This document shows positions 50,521 through 58,817 of a stretch of 64,000 nt of DNA, piece after piece. The notes beneath the pieces are model-generated. The model was not told where the DNA came from. It saw nothing but the letters and a program-made list of their open reading frames with translations, and did no database searches. Origin of the DNA: CAWDZK01 sp963726615. GTDB lineage: Bacteria; Actinomycetota; Actinomycetes; JACCUZ01. The stretch's first letter is position 1; each line of letters opens with the position of its first letter. The translations under genes were made by a program, and so were the position numbers. The stretch covers positions 186,001 through 250,000 of the forward strand of contig CAVSCX010000015.1 in the NCBI GenBank assembly GCA_963726615.1, given 5' to 3'.

Positions 50521-51559
50521 CGCCCGGGTCATCCCCATCGACGGCGGCGACGACAGGCGACGCGGCGCCGCCGCGGCCGACGCAGTCGCGGCCGGTGCGT
50601 CCCGGGCCGGCGAGGAACGAGCTCGACGGCCACGGTCCACCCCGCTGCTCGGCCCGCCGGCCGAGCAGGAGCCGCCGGAGGTCTTCGAGCCGCGCGAGCC
50701 GCCCGAGCTGCCCGAGCTGCCCGAGTGGGAGCGAAAGGTCGCCTCGACCCTCGCGTTCGTCCGGCGGCGGCTGACCGGCGACATCGAGGTGGACGAGTTC
50801 GGCTTCGACCCCGAGCTCACCGAGAAGGTTCTGCTTGCCGCGCTCCGGCCGCTCTACGACAGGTACTTCCGGGTCGAGGCGCGGGGGCTGGAGAACATCC
50901 CGTCGGTGGGCGGTGCCCTGGTCGTCGCCAACCACTCGGGGACCATCCCGCTGGACTCGATCATGACCCAGATCGCCCTGCTGGACCACCACCCGGCGCA
51001 CCGGCACCTGCGGACGCTGGGCGCCGACCTCGTGTTCCAGACGCCGATCGTGAGCGCGCTGGCCCGCAGGACGGGTACGACGCTGGCGTGCAACGCCGAT
51101 GCCGAGCGGCTGCTCGGCAAGGGTGAGCTCGTCGGGGTCTGGCCGGAGGGGTTCAAGGGCATCGGCAAGCCGTTCTCCGAGCGCTACAAGCTGCAGCGGT
51201 TCGGCCGCGGTGGCTTCGTGTCGGCTGCGCTGGAAGCGGGGGTGCCGATCGTCCCCTGCTCGATCGTGGGCGCCGAGGAGATCTACCCGATCATCGGCAA
51301 CGTCAAGACGCTGGCCCGGCTGCTGGGTCTGCCCTACGTGCCGGTGACGCCCACCTTCCCCTGGCTGGGCCCGCTCGGCGCGATCCCGCTGCCGAGCAAG
51401 TGGATCATCGAGTTCGGCGAGCCGGTCCCCACCGACGGCTACGACGCCGGCGCCGCCGACGACCCGATGCTCGTCTTCAACCTCACCGACCAGGTGCGCG
51501 AGACCATCCAGCACACGCTGTACCGCCTGCTCATGGCCAGGAAGTCGATCTTCTTCTGA
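50513..51559 (+). CDS. Lysophospholipid acyltransferase family protein
   Basis: A 348-residue PlsC-like enzyme. A long charged N-terminal region (Glu/Pro-rich, PPEVFEPREPPELPELPEW) precedes the acyltransferase domain. The catalytic motif is ALVVANHSGTIPLDSIMTQI, the glycerol-phosphate site is in VWPEGFKGIGKPFSERYKLQ, and a later motif is GVPIVPCSIVGAEEIYP. It would acylate a lysophospholipid or related acceptor at the inner membrane. ATG 50513 lies within the end of the epimerase-like gene, so the two are translationally linked. It converges with the RsbN-like gene. Confidence 0.85.
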   Translation: MADARVIPIDGGDDRRRGAAAADAVAAGASRAGEERARRPRSTPLLGPPAEQEPPEVFEPREPPELPELPEWERKVASTLAFVRRRLTGDIEVDEFGFDPELTEKVLLAALRPLYDRYFRVEARGLENIPSVGGALVVANHSGTIPLDSIMTQIALLDHHPAHRHLRTLGADLVFQTPIVSALARRTGTTLACNADAERLLGKGELVGVWPEGFKGIGKPFSERYKLQRFGRGGFVSAALEAGVPIVPCSIVGAEEIYPIIGNVKTLARLLGLPYVPVTPTFPWLGPLGAIPLPSKWIIEFGEPVPTDGYDAGAADDPMLVFNLTDQVRETIQHTLYRLLMARKSIFF

Positions 51560-51565
51560 CGGTGG

Positions 51566-52822
51566 TCAGCAGGTGGTGAGCGGCGGCAGCGGCAGGCAGA
51601 CCTCGGGTGGTGACGACGGCGTCGCCGACGCGGACGGCAGCGGCGGGGCGCCGGTGACCGGCCCGGTGCCGCCGCCCCCCGGGCTGCCGGTGGGCAACGG
51701 GAGCGGGACGCTCGGGGTCGCCACCGGGACCCCGGCCGTCGGCAGCGGGGTCGTCGAGGCGGCCGTACCGGCGCCCGCGCCCGGGAGGCTGCCCCCGCGC
51801 GCTCCGGTGCTGCCGGTCGCCGCCGGACCACCGGATGTGCCGCCGGCGCCGCCGCCCACCGCGCCGACGACGCCCGTCACCCCGTCGATCGCGGCCGGGC
51901 CGGAGGCAGCGACGTCGCGCTGGCCCTGGCCCGCAGCCCGGCGGGCGGCCCCGGCCGTGCTGCCGGGCAGACCGGCAGCCGGGTCGATCACCGAGCCGCC
52001 GTCGCGACCGCCGCCGGCAGGGGCTGTCGACGCGACGCCGGCCGTGGTGCCGAGGATGCTCATGGCCTGCTGCTCGATGTCCGACAGCCGGGCGGCGAGG
52101 GTGCGCAGCTGCACCCGCAGCTCCGACCCCAGCAGCGGCAGCAGGTCGTCGAGCCGGTCCTGCTGCTGGGCGAGGAAGCGCGCAAGGAGCCGCATCGGCT
52201 CGGCGTCGCCGGTGTCACGGTAGGCAGCCGTGAGGTCGGTGACGGCCCCGGCCAGCGCGCTTTCCATGTCGGTGAGCGCCGTTGCCAGCCGGGCCCTGGT
52301 CGCCGGCGTGGTGCTGCCTTGGCCGGCCGCCAGCGCCTCCGCCTCCCCGAGCCGGGTCCCGGCCTGCTCCAGCAGCTCGCGGCCCCTCGCCACGTCACCG
52401 CGCGCCAGCGCCAGCTGCACGTTCTCGACCTGACGCTTGAGGCCGTACAGCGAGTCGCCGGGGAGCGCCCTGGTGCTCGCGGCGGCGGCACCGACCCCGG
52501 CCACCACGGAGGTGACCGCCACGGCGGCGACGGCCTGCCTGACCCGGTGTGACGCCCTCCGGTTCTCCTCGACGACGACCGCAGCGGGACGCCGTCCAGC
52601 TGGCCGGGAGGAGGCCTCGGCGACCAGGAGGGCTCGCAGGTCGGAGCGGAAGCCGTCGCGCGGCCGGACGAGGGCGGGTGCGAGCCCGGCAGCCAGGGCG
52701 ACCAGCGACGCAAGCTCGGCGCCGGCGGCGGGCGTGCGTGCCCTGCCGCCGTCCAGCAGCGCTTGCAGGTCCTCGGCCGCGCGCCGCTGCGACGGCAACG
52801 TCACGGTCACCGTGACTGTCAT
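51566..52822 (-). CDS. DUF5667 protein, RsbN-like anti-sigma factor candidate
   Basis: A 418-residue protein starting MTVTVTVTLPSQRRAAEDLQ. The cytoplasmic N-terminus (to about residue 110, with FRSDLRALLVAEAS) is followed by one membrane helix (RQAVAAVAVTSVVAGVGAAA). DUF5667 follows: STRALPGDSLYGLKRQVENV, then LARGDVARGRELLEQAGTRL and a helical bundle. The last 150 residues are Gly/Pro/Thr-rich and end with two Cys (EVCLPLPPLTTC). Directly downstream of bldN and topologically like Streptomyces RsbN, it probably binds BldN at the membrane. The long low-complexity tail suggests a wall-spanning sensor part. Confidence 0.75.
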   Translation of the reverse strand: MTVTVTVTLPSQRRAAEDLQALLDGGRARTPAAGAELASLVALAAGLAPALVRPRDGFRSDLRALLVAEASSRPAGRRPAAVVVEENRRASHRVRQAVAAVAVTSVVAGVGAAAASTRALPGDSLYGLKRQVENVQLALARGDVARGRELLEQAGTRLGEAEALAAGQGSTTPATRARLATALTDMESALAGAVTDLTAAYRDTGDAEPMRLLARFLAQQQDRLDDLLPLLGSELRVQLRTLAARLSDIEQQAMSILGTTAGVASTAPAGGGRDGGSVIDPAAGLPGSTAGAARRAAGQGQRDVAASGPAAIDGVTGVVGAVGGGAGGTSGGPAATGSTGARGGSLPGAGAGTAASTTPLPTAGVPVATPSVPLPLPTGSPGGGGTGPVTGAPPLPSASATPSSPPEVCLPLPPLTTC

Positions 52823-52922
52823 CTGAGGACCCCCCTCCTGTCGTGGCACCGACCGGCACGCGCTCGCCGGGCGACCTGACAACGACGACCCGTGACAGGG
52901 GTTACGGGTGGTGTGGGGGAGA

Positions 52923-53642
52923 TCATCCGGCCGGCTCCGGAAGCAGCTTCGCCAGTGCCCGGACCGCTCGTAGCTGCAGCTGCTTGACCGCTCCCTCGGA
53001 CCTGGCCATGACTCCGGCGGTCTCGGCCAGGGTGAGGCCCTGCAGGAAGCGCAGCACGATGCACTCCTGCTGCTCCGGCTTGAGCTGCTTCACGGCGTCC
53101 AGGAGGGCGGCGTTCTGCATCCGGTCCAGGACCTCCTGCTCGATGCCGCCGTCAGCCCGGTCGGCATCGAGCATGTCCGCGGTGGTGACCTCCAGCTTGA
53201 ACCGGCTGGACTTCACGTGGTCGGTGACCAGGTTGCGCGCGATCGTGGTGAACCAGGCGCCGATGTCCTTGCCGGTGTAGGTGAACGTGTCGATCCGGCG
53301 CAGCGCCCGGAGGAACGTCTCGGAGGTGAGGTCCTCCGCCAGTGCGTGGGACCCGACCCGGTAGTAGAGGTAGCGGTAGATCTGGTCCACGTAGCTGTCG
53401 TAGACGAGCCCGAACGCCTCGGCGTCGCCCTGCTGGGCCAGGGCCACCAGCCCGGCGACGCGCGACCGCTCCGCGTCGTCCCCGTCGCCCCCGGTGTGGC
53501 CGTAGCCGCCGCCCGGCAGGGTCCCCGCCCCGGTGGCGGCCATCGCGAGGACGGGCGCACCGCGCACCGCAGGTGCCGCGGCGGCGTGCACCAGGGCGCG
53601 GAGGTCGGCGAGTGCGACGGTGAGGGGCGGCAGCACCCGCAC
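52923..53642 (-). CDS. bldN: BldN-type ECF sigma factor
   Basis: A 239-residue sigma factor. An N-terminal extension (LPPLTVALADLRALVHAAAA and a Gly-rich stretch) recalls the extended N-terminus of Streptomyces BldN. Region 2 has AFGLVYDSYVDQIYRYLYYR and AEDLTSETFLRALRRIDTFT; region 4 has LKPEQQECIVLRFLQGLTLA and a HTH with EGAVKQLQLRAVRALAKLLP. In Streptomyces BldN drives genes for surface proteins and mreB needed for aerial growth. GTG 53642 was chosen by analogy; ATG 53753 is possible. The RsbN-like gene follows 100 bases downstream, with a small ACCCGT/ACGGGT hairpin in the gap. Confidence 0.85.
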   Translation of the reverse strand: MRVLPPLTVALADLRALVHAAAAPAVRGAPVLAMAATGAGTLPGGGYGHTGGDGDDAERSRVAGLVALAQQGDAEAFGLVYDSYVDQIYRYLYYRVGSHALAEDLTSETFLRALRRIDTFTYTGKDIGAWFTTIARNLVTDHVKSSRFKLEVTTADMLDADRADGGIEQEVLDRMQNAALLDAVKQLKPEQQECIVLRFLQGLTLAETAGVMARSEGAVKQLQLRAVRALAKLLPEPAG

Positions 53643-53830
53643 GATCGGCCCCCAATCTCGTGCCGCCACGGCAGGCGGCTGGCCGGCAGATACCCGAGGC
53701 GAGGGTGTGACGAACGTCTCGGAGTCCGGCCCGACGGTAGCCGGGCGCGGCATTATCGGCCAAATCAGCCGCATACACCCCATACGACGGGCCGCGGAGC
53801 GCCCGGCGGGCGCGCGCCCGGCCCGCGCTG

Positions 53831-54697
53831 TCAGCGGGTCCGGCGGCGGGCCGAGGCCGCCGCCAGTGCTCCGGCCAGGGCGCCCGCGGCGGCGGCGGCG
53901 GGGACGCCGACCTGCATCGCCTTGCGCCCGGTGCGGTAGTCGCGGACCCGCCAGCCGTGCTCGCGGGCGTGCGCCCGCAGCTTCGCGTCCGGGTTGATCG
54001 CGCAGGGGTGCCCGACCAGGGACAGCATCGGGATGTCGTTGGCCGAGTCGGAGTAGGCCGAGCAGCCGGCCAGCTCGAGGCCCTCCCGGTCGGCCAGCGC
54101 CGTCACCGCCTCGGCCTTTGCCGCGCCGTGCAGGATCTCGCCGACCAGACGTCCGGTGTAGACGTCGTCGACGGTCTCCGCGACGGTGCCGAGGGCGCCG
54201 GTGAGGCCGAGCCGCCGGGCGATGACGGTGGCCACCTCGACGGGGGTGGCCGTGACAAGCCAGACGCGCTGGCCGGCGTCGAGATGCATCTGGGCCAGCG
54301 CGCGGGTCCCGGGCCACACCTTGGCGGCCATCACCTCGTCGAAGACCTCCTCGCCGATGCCGGTGAGCTCGGCGACGGTGTGCCCGGCCGCGAAGGACAG
54401 GGCGGTCTCGCGCGCCTCGTGCACGTCGTCCAGGTGCTCGCTGCCGACGACCCGGAACCGCGCCTGCCGCCAGGCGAACCGCCCGATGTCGCGCGCGGTG
54501 AAGAAGTCCCGCCGGTACAGGCCCCGCGCCAGGTGGAAGATCGAGGCACCCTGCATGACCGTGTTGTCGACGTCGAAGAACGCTGCGGCGCGGGGGTCCG
54601 AGGCGACCTGGACGGAGGGCTCCACCTCCGCCGCAGCCGCGGAGGCGCGGCCCGCGGCAACGGCGTCGGCGCCGACACCGGTGCGCTGCGCCGCCAT
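53831..54697 (-). CDS. HAD-IB family phosphatase
   Basis: A 288-residue protein. HAD motif I is AAFFDVDNTVMQGASIFHLA (Asp-x-Asp), motif II is VWLVTATPVEVATVIARRLG (Thr), motif III a Lys in ILHGAAKAEAV, and motif IV is CSAYSDSANDIPMLSLVGHP. This is the SerB-like HAD-IB group, often linked to lysophospholipid or phosphoserine-type substrates. A C-terminal Ala-rich segment (VGVPAAAAAGALAGALAAAS) may anchor it in the membrane. ATG 54697 is six bases after TAGGGT, so it is likely leaderless. In actinobacteria it is a usual neighbour of bldN. Confidence 0.87.
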   Translation of the reverse strand: MAAQRTGVGADAVAAGRASAAAAEVEPSVQVASDPRAAAFFDVDNTVMQGASIFHLARGLYRRDFFTARDIGRFAWRQARFRVVGSEHLDDVHEARETALSFAAGHTVAELTGIGEEVFDEVMAAKVWPGTRALAQMHLDAGQRVWLVTATPVEVATVIARRLGLTGALGTVAETVDDVYTGRLVGEILHGAAKAEAVTALADREGLELAGCSAYSDSANDIPMLSLVGHPCAINPDAKLRAHAREHGWRVRDYRTGRKAMQVGVPAAAAAGALAGALAAASARRRTR

Positions 54698-54703
54698 GAC
54701 ACC

Positions 54704-54743
54704 ACCCTAGGGGCCAGGCACCCCGGCAGGGCTGTGCCAGACT
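54704..54743. promoter_or_regulatory. Back-to-back leaderless promoters
   Basis: In a 52-base divergent gap, the minus-strand -10 TAGGGT (54709-54704) is six bases before ATG 54697, and the plus-strand CAGACT (54738-54743) is six bases before ATG 54750. The -35 zone of each must overlap the other promoter. Confidence 0.5.
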
Positions 54744-54749
54744 GCGCCG

Positions 54750-56276
54750 ATGGCCGGCTCCGAGCGTGCCAACCTGGCGGATCTCGTCCGGGCCGCCGCA
54801 GCCCGCCGCCCCGAGGCCGTCGCCCTGGTCCATCTCTCCGGATCCGCCGACCGCACGACAGTCACCTGGGACGCGCTGGACGCCGACGTCGAGGCAACCG
54901 CGGCAGGGCTGGTCTCCGAGCTCGGCCTGCGCAGTGGGGCCCGGGTCGCGCTGGCGCTCGGGTCGTCGCCGGGCTTCGTCACCGCCTACTTCGCCGTGCT
55001 GCGCGCCGGGCTCGTCGCCGTACCGCTGAACACCGGCTACACCGCTCCCGAGCTCGCGCAGCTGCTGCACGACGCGGACGCCGACGTGGTCCTCTGCGAC
55101 GACTCGACGCAGGCAGTCGTCGAGGAGGCCGTCGCAGGAACCCACCGGGCGCTCGTCGACCCGGCCGGGCTGGACTCGGTGACGGCGGCCGGACGCGGTC
55201 ACCGTGCCGAAGGGGGAGGCCGGGGCGGCGAGGACCTCGCCGTGCTCCTGTTCACCTCGGGCACCAGTGGCCGGCCGCGGGGTGCGATGCTCAGCCACCG
55301 CGCGCTGCTCGCGAACCTCGACCAGTGCCGACGGCTGGAACCGGCACCGATGACCGAGGACGACGTGGTGCTCCTCGTCCTGCCGCTGTTCCACGTCTAC
55401 GGGCTCAACACCGGGCTCGGGATGGTGGCCGCCACCGGGGCCACCGGTGTCCTCGTGGAGCGCTTCGACCCCGTCGCCACCGCCGCCGTGGTCCGGGACG
55501 AAGGAGTCACGAACGTGCCCGGAGCGCCGCCGATGTACCTCGGGTGGTCGGCGGCGGGTCAGCTGGACTCCCTGCGCGGAGCGCGGCTGCTGGCGTCGGG
55601 GGCCTCACCGCTGCCGCCGGCGGTCCAGGACGAGGTGCGCGCGGGGTCCGGCCGCCCGGTGCACGAGGGCTACGGCCTCACCGAGGCCGCACCGGTCGTG
55701 ACCAGCACCCTCGCATCGACCCGGCTCAAGCCCGGGTCGATCGGCCGGCCGGTGCCCGGCGTCGAGGTCCGGCTCGTCGACGACGACGGCTCGGCTGCCG
55801 GACCGGGCGACCCGGGGGAGGTCGTCGTCCGCGGCGACAACCTGTTCTCCGGCTACTGGCCGGACGGCTCGGGCGGCCCCGGCGAGGACGGCTGGTGGGC
55901 GACCGGCGACGTGGCCTACGCCGACGACGACGGTGACCTGTTCCTCGTGGACCGGCGCGTCGAGCTGGTGCTCGTGAGCGGCTTCAACGTCTACCCGCGC
56001 GAGGTCGAGGCGGCCCTGGTCGAGCACCCGGACGTCGTGGAGGCGGCCGTGATCGCCGTACCCCACCCGTACACCGGGCAGGCGGTCAAGGCCTTCGTCG
56101 TCCCCCGGGCCGGGGCCGGGCTCACGGCGGCCGATGTTCGCGAGCACGCCGCGACCCGGCTGGCCCGTTTCAAGCGGCCCGCCGAGGTCGAGGTCGTCGA
56201 CCAGCTGCCGCACTCCGCGACCGGCAAGGTCGCGAAGGGACGCCTGCGGGCCCGCGACGTGGCGGGGCTGGAGTGA
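54750..56276 (+). CDS. Acyl-CoA synthetase (AMP-forming ligase)
   Basis: A 508-residue ANL-superfamily enzyme. The AMP/phosphate loop is AVLLFTSGTSGRPRGAMLSH, A5 is HEGYGLTEAAPVVTSTLAS, the hinge-side motif is GWWATGDVAYADDDGDLFLV, then RRVELVLVSGFNVYPREVEA. The C-terminal catalytic Lys is in SATGKVAKGRLR. It activates a carboxylic acid with ATP and CoA; chain length is not predictable. It is cotranslated with the glutaredoxin-like gene (GTGA at 56273-56276). Confidence 0.9.
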   Translation: MAGSERANLADLVRAAAARRPEAVALVHLSGSADRTTVTWDALDADVEATAAGLVSELGLRSGARVALALGSSPGFVTAYFAVLRAGLVAVPLNTGYTAPELAQLLHDADADVVLCDDSTQAVVEEAVAGTHRALVDPAGLDSVTAAGRGHRAEGGGRGGEDLAVLLFTSGTSGRPRGAMLSHRALLANLDQCRRLEPAPMTEDDVVLLVLPLFHVYGLNTGLGMVAATGATGVLVERFDPVATAAVVRDEGVTNVPGAPPMYLGWSAAGQLDSLRGARLLASGASPLPPAVQDEVRAGSGRPVHEGYGLTEAAPVVTSTLASTRLKPGSIGRPVPGVEVRLVDDDGSAAGPGDPGEVVVRGDNLFSGYWPDGSGGPGEDGWWATGDVAYADDDGDLFLVDRRVELVLVSGFNVYPREVEAALVEHPDVVEAAVIAVPHPYTGQAVKAFVVPRAGAGLTAADVREHAATRLARFKRPAEVEVVDQLPHSATGKVAKGRLRARDVAGLE

Positions 56277-56533
56277 CAGACGTCCGCGGCCCCCGGGTCA
56301 CGCTGATCGGCAAGCCCGGCTGCCACCTGTGCGACGAGGCGCGCGAGGTCGTGGCCCGGGTGACAGCCGAGCTGGGGGAGACGTTCGAGGAGCTGGACAT
56401 CCTCGACGACCCGGACCTGCGGGCCCGTTACTCCGAGGAGATCCCGGTCACCCTCGTCGACGGCCGGCAGCACGACTTCTGGCGGGTGTCCGCCGACCGC
56501 CTCCGCGCCGCCCTGCTGACGGACCCGAGTTGA
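56273..56533 (+). CDS. Glutaredoxin-family thiol protein
   Basis: An 86-residue thioredoxin fold with CxxC active site GKPGCHLCDEAREVVARV, then ELDILDDPDLRARYSEEIPV (cis-Pro at IPV) and VDGRQHDFWRVSADRLRAAL. This DUF836-like group sits before rex in many actinobacteria, as recalled for Streptomyces. The stop codon TGA (56531-56533) lies inside the left arm of a palindromic repeat, so the repeat has supplied the present C-terminus. Confidence 0.88.
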   Translation: MTDVRGPRVTLIGKPGCHLCDEAREVVARVTAELGETFEELDILDDPDLRARYSEEIPVTLVDGRQHDFWRVSADRLRAALLTDPS

Positions 56534-56557
56534 TCACGCAAGCGTGATCAACTGGGG
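56524..56557. repeat. Palindromic repeat, copy 1
   Basis: AGTTGATCACGC (56528-56539), loop AA, GCGTGATCAACT (56542-56553); the outer CCC (56524-56526) and GGG (56555-56557) also pair after one mismatch. It overlaps the end of the glutaredoxin-like gene and can act as a terminator for it. Confidence 0.75.
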
Positions 56558-56585
56558 CTGACCGTGGCATGCAGGCCACTGTCAA

Positions 56586-56619
56586 CCCGAGATGATCACG
56601 TAAGCGTGATCAACTCGGG
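56586..56619. repeat. Palindromic repeat, copy 2
   Basis: CCCGAGATGATCACGT (56586-56601), loop AA, GCGTGATCAACTCGGG (56604-56619), with one mismatch and one G-T pair. It shares the TGATCACG core and size with copy 1, 62 bases away. The pair looks like a dispersed REP-type intergenic element. Confidence 0.75.
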
Positions 56620-56669
56620 GATGCCGGGCCGGGCCGGGCGGGTGGATCGCGGGGCGCCGGACGCTCACT

Positions 56670-56698
56670 TTGTGCTCCCGTTCACAAGCGCATAGCCT
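56670..56698 (+). promoter_or_regulatory. Rex operator and promoter of the rex-hem operon
   Basis: TTGTGCTCCCGTTCACAA (56670-56687) fits the Rex consensus TTGTGAA-N4-TTCACAA in its outer arms. Its left end doubles as the -35 (TTGTGC, 56670-56675); a 17-base spacer leads to the -10 TAGCCT (56693-56698). Rex bound here would block RNA polymerase, giving autorepression relieved by NADH. Confidence 0.8.
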
Positions 56699-56766
56699 GG
56701 CGGGCGCCCGGTGGCAGCCAGTCGTGGAGCGGTCCCGCCCAGCACGTCACCGGCGGATGGAGTCCC

Positions 56767-57507
56767 GTGACCAGCCCAGACGTGCACGCGCACCGCCCCG
56801 GCGGCGGCCGTGCGGTCCGCGACGGGCAGCGGCGCACCGGCCGCCAGGGCATCCCGGAGGCCACCGTCGCCCGGCTGCCGATCTACCTGCGCGCGCTGGG
56901 GACGCTCGGCGACGAAGGGGTCTCGACGGTCAGCTCGGAGGCGCTCGCGGCCGCCGCCGGGGTCAACTCGGCCAAGCTGCGCAAGGACCTGTCCTACCTC
57001 GGCTCCTACGGCACGCGCGGCGTCGGCTACGACGTCGACTACCTCGTGTACCAGGTCTCGCGCGAGCTCGGCCTGACCCAGGACTGGCCGGTGGTGATCG
57101 TCGGGCTCGGCCACCTCGGGCACGCGCTGGCCAACTACGGCGGCTTCACCACCCGCGGCTTCGCCATCAGGGCCCTCGTCGACAACGACCCGGCGATCGT
57201 CGGGACCGAGGTCGGCGGCCTGGTGGTCGAGTCGCTGGACCGGCTCGAGCACGTCGTCGAGAGCCTGTCGGTGACCATCGGAGTCATCACGACGCCGGCG
57301 GCGGTCGCCCAGGAGGTCTGCGACCGCCTGGTGGCCGCGGGAGTCGGCAGCGTCCTCAACTTCGCGCCCAGCGTCCTCGTGGTGCCGGAGCACGTCGAGG
57401 TCCGCAAGGTCGACATGTCCATCGAGCTGCAGATCCTCGCCTTCCACGAGCAGCGCAAGGTGTCGCCCGAGCTCACGCCCGACCTGGCCCGGGTGGTCGG
57501 CAAGTGA
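56767..57507 (+). CDS. rex: Redox-sensing transcriptional repressor Rex
   Basis: A 246-residue repressor. The N-terminal winged helix has IPEATVARLPIYLRALGTLG and VSSEALAAAAGVNSAKLRKD, then LSYLGSYGTRGVGYDVDYLV. The Rossmann domain has VVIVGLGHLGHALANYGGFT and a C-terminal swapped helix near VRKVDMSIELQILAFHEQ. Rex binds DNA when NAD+ is high and leaves when NADH rises, so it links respiration to the genes it controls. A Rex site overlaps its own promoter. GTG 56767 has GGAG upstream. The stop overlaps the hemA start by GTGA. Confidence 0.95.
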   Translation: MTSPDVHAHRPGGGRAVRDGQRRTGRQGIPEATVARLPIYLRALGTLGDEGVSTVSSEALAAAAGVNSAKLRKDLSYLGSYGTRGVGYDVDYLVYQVSRELGLTQDWPVVIVGLGHLGHALANYGGFTTRGFAIRALVDNDPAIVGTEVGGLVVESLDRLEHVVESLSVTIGVITTPAAVAQEVCDRLVAAGVGSVLNFAPSVLVVPEHVEVRKVDMSIELQILAFHEQRKVSPELTPDLARVVGK

Positions 57508-58817
57508 GCACCCTGGTGGTGGGGCTGTCGCACCGCACCGCGCCGGTCGACCTGCTGGAACGGGCCGTGCTGGCGCCGGACGCCGTCACCAAGCTGCTCG
57601 ACGACGTGCTCGGCAGTGACCACGCGTCGGAGTCGCTCGTGCTGTCGACGTGCAACCGGGTCGAGGTCTACGCCGAGGTGGACAAGTTCCACGGCGGCCT
57701 GAGCCAGGTCTCCGAGCTGCTGGCCCGCCGGGCCGGGGTCGAGCTCGACGAGCTCACGCCGAACCTCTACGTGCACTACGAGGACCGGGCGGTCGCACAC
57801 CTGTTCTCCGTCGCCTGCGGGCTCGACTCGATGGTCGTGGGCGAGACCCAGGTCCTCGGCCAGGTCCGGGCGGCCCTGCGTACCGCCCAGGACGCCGGCA
57901 GCGTCGGCGGAGCGCTGGGCGCGCTCGCCCAGCAGGCGCTCCGGGTGGGGAAGCGCGCCCGCAGCGAGACCGGCATCGACAGGGCCGGTCGTTCGCTTGT
58001 CACCGCCGGCCTGGACCAGGCCGCGCTCGTCCTCGGACGGCTCGACGGAGTCTCGGTCCTGGTGGTGGGGGCCGGGGCCATGAGCGCGCTGGCCGCGACG
58101 GCCGTGGTCCGGTCCGGCGCCTCCCGGGTCGTGGTCGCCAACCGCACCCTCGAGCGCGGCGTGCGGCTCGCGGAGTCTGTCGGCGGGACCGCGCGGCCGT
58201 GGGCCGACCTTCCCGCCGCACTGGCCGAGGCTGACCTGGTCGTGTCCTGCACCGGGGCGGTCGGGCACGTGCTCGACGCCGGGCTGCTCGGCCCGGTGGC
58301 TCGCCGTCGGGCCGACGGCGACCGGTCGCTCGTCGTGCTGGACCTCGCCCTGCCGCGCGACGTCGACCCGGCCGCCCACGACCTCGACGGCGTCACCGTC
58401 GTGGACCTGGAGGCGCTCGCCGCGACCCTCGCCACGTCGGAGCACGTGGCCGACGTCGAGGCCACTCGCGGCATCGTCGCGGAGGAGGTGGCCGCCTTCC
58501 TCGGCTGGCAGCGCGCCGTGAGCGTGGCTCCGACCGTCGTGGCGCTCCGGGCCATGGCCGACGCTGTCGTGCAGGCCGAGCTGGTCCGGCTGGCGGGCCG
58601 GCTGCCCGGCCTGGACGCGCGGGCCCGGGCCGAGTTCGAGCAGACCGTGGCCCGGGTGGTCGACAAGCTGCTGCACGCACCCACCGTGCGGGTGAAGCAG
58701 CTCGCCGAGGAGCCGGGCGGCCAGGCGTACGCCGATGCCCTGACCCGACTGTTCGACCTCGACCCGAAGGCCGTCGAGGCCGTGACGAAGGTCGGCGACG
58801 ACGGGGAGCCCGCATGA
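57504..58817 (+). CDS. hemA: Glutamyl-tRNA reductase
   Basis: A 437-residue enzyme that reduces glutamyl-tRNA to glutamate-1-semialdehyde with NADPH, the first committed step of C5-pathway tetrapyrrole synthesis. Visible are VVGLSHRTAPVDLLERAVL, the catalytic Cys in LSTCNRVEVYAEV, CGLDSMVVGETQVLGQVRAA, the NADPH loop VLVVGAGAMSALAATAVVRS and VANRTLERG. The C-terminal dimer domain ends VKQLAEEPGGQAYADALTRL. GTG start overlaps rex; stop overlaps hemC (ATGA), so it is regulated with rex. Confidence 0.95.
   Translation: MSTLVVGLSHRTAPVDLLERAVLAPDAVTKLLDDVLGSDHASESLVLSTCNRVEVYAEVDKFHGGLSQVSELLARRAGVELDELTPNLYVHYEDRAVAHLFSVACGLDSMVVGETQVLGQVRAALRTAQDAGSVGGALGALAQQALRVGKRARSETGIDRAGRSLVTAGLDQAALVLGRLDGVSVLVVGAGAMSALAATAVVRSGASRVVVANRTLERGVRLAESVGGTARPWADLPAALAEADLVVSCTGAVGHVLDAGLLGPVARRRADGDRSLVVLDLALPRDVDPAAHDLDGVTVVDLEALAATLATSEHVADVEATRGIVAEEVAAFLGWQRAVSVAPTVVALRAMADAVVQAELVRLAGRLPGLDARARAEFEQTVARVVDKLLHAPTVRVKQLAEEPGGQAYADALTRLFDLDPKAVEAVTKVGDDGEPA

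Noticed and set aside
53743..53775. WhiG-dependent promoter of bldN
   Set aside because: A GCCGATAA core is present on the minus strand but no TAAA -35 is found at the right spacing; kept only as a weak note.
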